15,077 nt of DNA from an uncultured Alphaproteobacteria bacterium. GTDB lineage: Bacteria; Pseudomonadota; Alphaproteobacteria; Sphingomonadales; Sphingomonadaceae. The stretch covers positions 1 to 15,077 of the forward strand of contig CAJAHV010000227.1 of assembly GCA_903939555.1 (NCBI GenBank), read 5' to 3'. Numbering within the stretch: position 1 is the stretch's first letter; every line of letters starts with the position of its first letter. Below are positions 13,781-15,077 of the stretch, piece after piece. The translations under genes and the position numbers were made by a program. Below the pieces are notes generated by a model. The model was not told where the DNA came from, ran no database searches, and saw nothing but the letters and a program-made list of their open reading frames with translations.

Positions 13781-15077
13781 CCCTCGACCTTGATCGCCGC
13801 ACGTTCCTTTTCGCCGGCGCAGCTGCTGGTGGCGGGCTATGGGTGGGGCTCGACGGGGCCGCCGCAGATACTGTGCCCAATTTTTCGATCAACCCTTGGG
13901 TGAAGATCACGGTGGACAACCGGATCATCATCACGTCTCACAATCCTGAAATCGGCCAAGGCATCAAGACATCGATCCCCATGCTGGTCGCTGAAGAACT
14001 CGATGTTGATTGGGTCCAGGTCGAGATCGTCCAGGCCCTCGCCGATGCATCGATCTATGGTCGACAGGTAGCAGGTGGCAGTATGGCGACGACGCTACAA
14101 TACGACGCACTTCGCCGCGTCGGTGCGGGCGCGCGTGCTATGCTGGTCGCCGCTGCTGCTGCTGCATGGGGTGTACCGGCAGCCGAAATCACCACGGGTG
14201 GAGCAATGCTCCGCCACGCATCGGGCAAATCAGCCAGCTATGGCAGCATGGCCACCGCTGCAGCACAATTGCCGGCCCCCGATGCTGCGAAACTGGCATT
14301 GAAGGACCCCCGCGCCTTCAGGTTGATCGGCACGCCGGTTTCCGGCGTCGACAACCGCGCCATCGTTACCGGCAAGCCTTTGTTCGGAATCGATGCGAAG
14401 CTGCCGGGCATGAAGTTCGCCGTCTATCACAAGCGCGGCATCGCCGGGGCAGAGGTCAAATCGGTCGATCTTGCCCCGGTAAAAGCCCGCAAAGGTGTAA
14501 GCGATGCCTTTGTCGTTACCGGCAACTCAGATTTGGCAGGGGGTGTCGCTATAATCGCTGATTCGACTTGGGCAGCGCTGACCGCCCGTGATGCATTACA
14601 GCCCGAATGGACCGAAGGTACCGGTGCGTTTCAATCCAGTGCCAATTGGGCCGATATGGCGGCAAAGCGCAAGGTAGCCGGGCCCGAGAAAAACATCGTA
14701 AGCAATGGCGATGTCATTGCCGCACTGGCCAGCGCAGCACAGGTGGTGAGGGCCGATTATGCCTATCCCTTCCTTGCCCATGTGCCGATGGAACCGATGA
14801 ACTGTACGGCGTGGGTGACCGGAGACAAGGTCGAAATCTGGGCGCCGACACAGAATCCGGAACCGGGTCGCAAGGCAGTAGCAAAGGTGCTTGGTGTGCC
14901 CGAAGCCAATATCACCATCCACCTGATGCGCAGCGGCGGCGGCTTCGGCCGGCGGCTAGTCAATGATTTTATGATCGAAGCCGCGGTCATCGCCCGTACT
15001 GCCAAGACACCAGTCAAGCTCACCTGGAGCCGCGAGGACGATATTGCGCATGACTGGCTACGCCCCGGCGGCTGGCA
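13777..15077 (+). CDS. iorB: Molybdopterin-binding large subunit, isoquinoline 1-oxidoreductase beta-like (runs off right edge)
   Basis: 433 codons are visible from the ATG at 13777; the family is usually over 700 aa, so roughly 300 C-terminal residues lie outside the window. The N terminus has a Tat signal: DRRTFLFAGAAAGG, then a hydrophobic stretch and DGAAA. The enzyme should therefore be exported folded with its molybdenum cofactor to the periplasm, carrying the small subunit with it. Visible family features are NPEIGQGIKTSIPMLVAEELDVDW near 61-84, QVAGGSMAT, AFRLIGTPVSGVDNRAIVTGKPLFGID at about 180-207, PFLAHVPMEPMNCTAWV, and GGGFGRRLVNDF. These are typical of IorB and aldehyde dehydrogenase large subunits, which hydroxylate N-heteroaromatics or aldehydes with water as oxygen donor. 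The catalytic Glu region is beyond the edge. No maturation factor or cytochrome partner is in view. Confidence 0.88.
   Translation, partial: MTLDLDRRTFLFAGAAAGGGLWVGLDGAAADTVPNFSINPWVKITVDNRIIITSHNPEIGQGIKTSIPMLVAEELDVDWVQVEIVQALADASIYGRQVAGGSMATTLQYDALRRVGAGARAMLVAAAAAAWGVPAAEITTGGAMLRHASGKSASYGSMATAAAQLPAPDAAKLALKDPRAFRLIGTPVSGVDNRAIVTGKPLFGIDAKLPGMKFAVYHKRGIAGAEVKSVDLAPVKARKGVSDAFVVTGNSDLAGGVAIIADSTWAALTARDALQPEWTEGTGAFQSSANWADMAAKRKVAGPEKNIVSNGDVIAALASAAQVVRADYAYPFLAHVPMEPMNCTAWVTGDKVEIWAPTQNPEPGRKAVAKVLGVPEANITIHLMRSGGGFGRRLVNDFMIEAAVIARTAKTPVKLTWSREDDIAHDWLRPGGW

Noticed and set aside
1..15077. CRISPR array, insertion sequence or defence system
   Set aside because: No regularly spaced repeats, transposase motifs or recognised defence genes are visible on either strand.

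Overview
The window looks like chromosomal DNA of a Sphingomonadales-type alphaproteobacterium. That is an inference from family content: GC-rich coding, two large TonB-dependent receptors, a SapC-family protein, a RhlE-type DEAD-box helicase, an isoquinoline 1-oxidoreductase-like molybdenum enzyme pair and a small four-cysteine secreted protein. The left 400 bases are different. Three 60-base stretches I counted hold only 14, 20 and 11 G+C, which suggests acquired DNA.

Left edge (1-1076): the 5' end of a minus-strand gene for a FixJ/NarL-like receiver domain. It keeps the Ser and Lys switch positions but lacks the phospho-acceptor Asp. Upstream are about 700 bases with no convincing gene, holding a cluster of three dyads. 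Next (1077-1255) is a minus-strand tRNA-Val(GAC) unit with a candidate promoter, a perfect 12-bp hairpin directly against the CCA end, and an intrinsic terminator.

Centre left (1363-5133): an N-formylglutamate amidohydrolase-family gene (+) faces a ZnuD-like TonB-dependent receptor (-), with a terminator for the receptor between them. The receptor's promoter spacer carries a 16-bp dyad, as expected for a metal-responsive repressor site. Upstream lies a decayed cytochrome b561 gene. One of its lesions is an exact 14-bp tandem duplication, and removing one copy restores the frame.

Centre (5172-8124): a SapC-family gene and an FAD-linked D-2-hydroxyacid dehydrogenase (both -), then a divergent secreted four-cysteine protein (+).

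Right (8602-15077, all +): a 971-aa TonB-dependent receptor with four spaced cysteine pairs and a strong terminator; a possible 42-aa ORF overlapping the start of a RhlE-like helicase by ATGA; then a 2Fe-2S subunit overlapping by ATGA a Tat-exported molybdopterin subunit that runs off the right edge.

I see no complete new multi-gene system, CRISPR array or intact mobile element. The most notable items are the degenerate AT-rich receiver with its upstream dyads, the b561 pseudogene with its traceable duplication, the tRNA trailer hairpin, and the dyad in the metal-receptor promoter.
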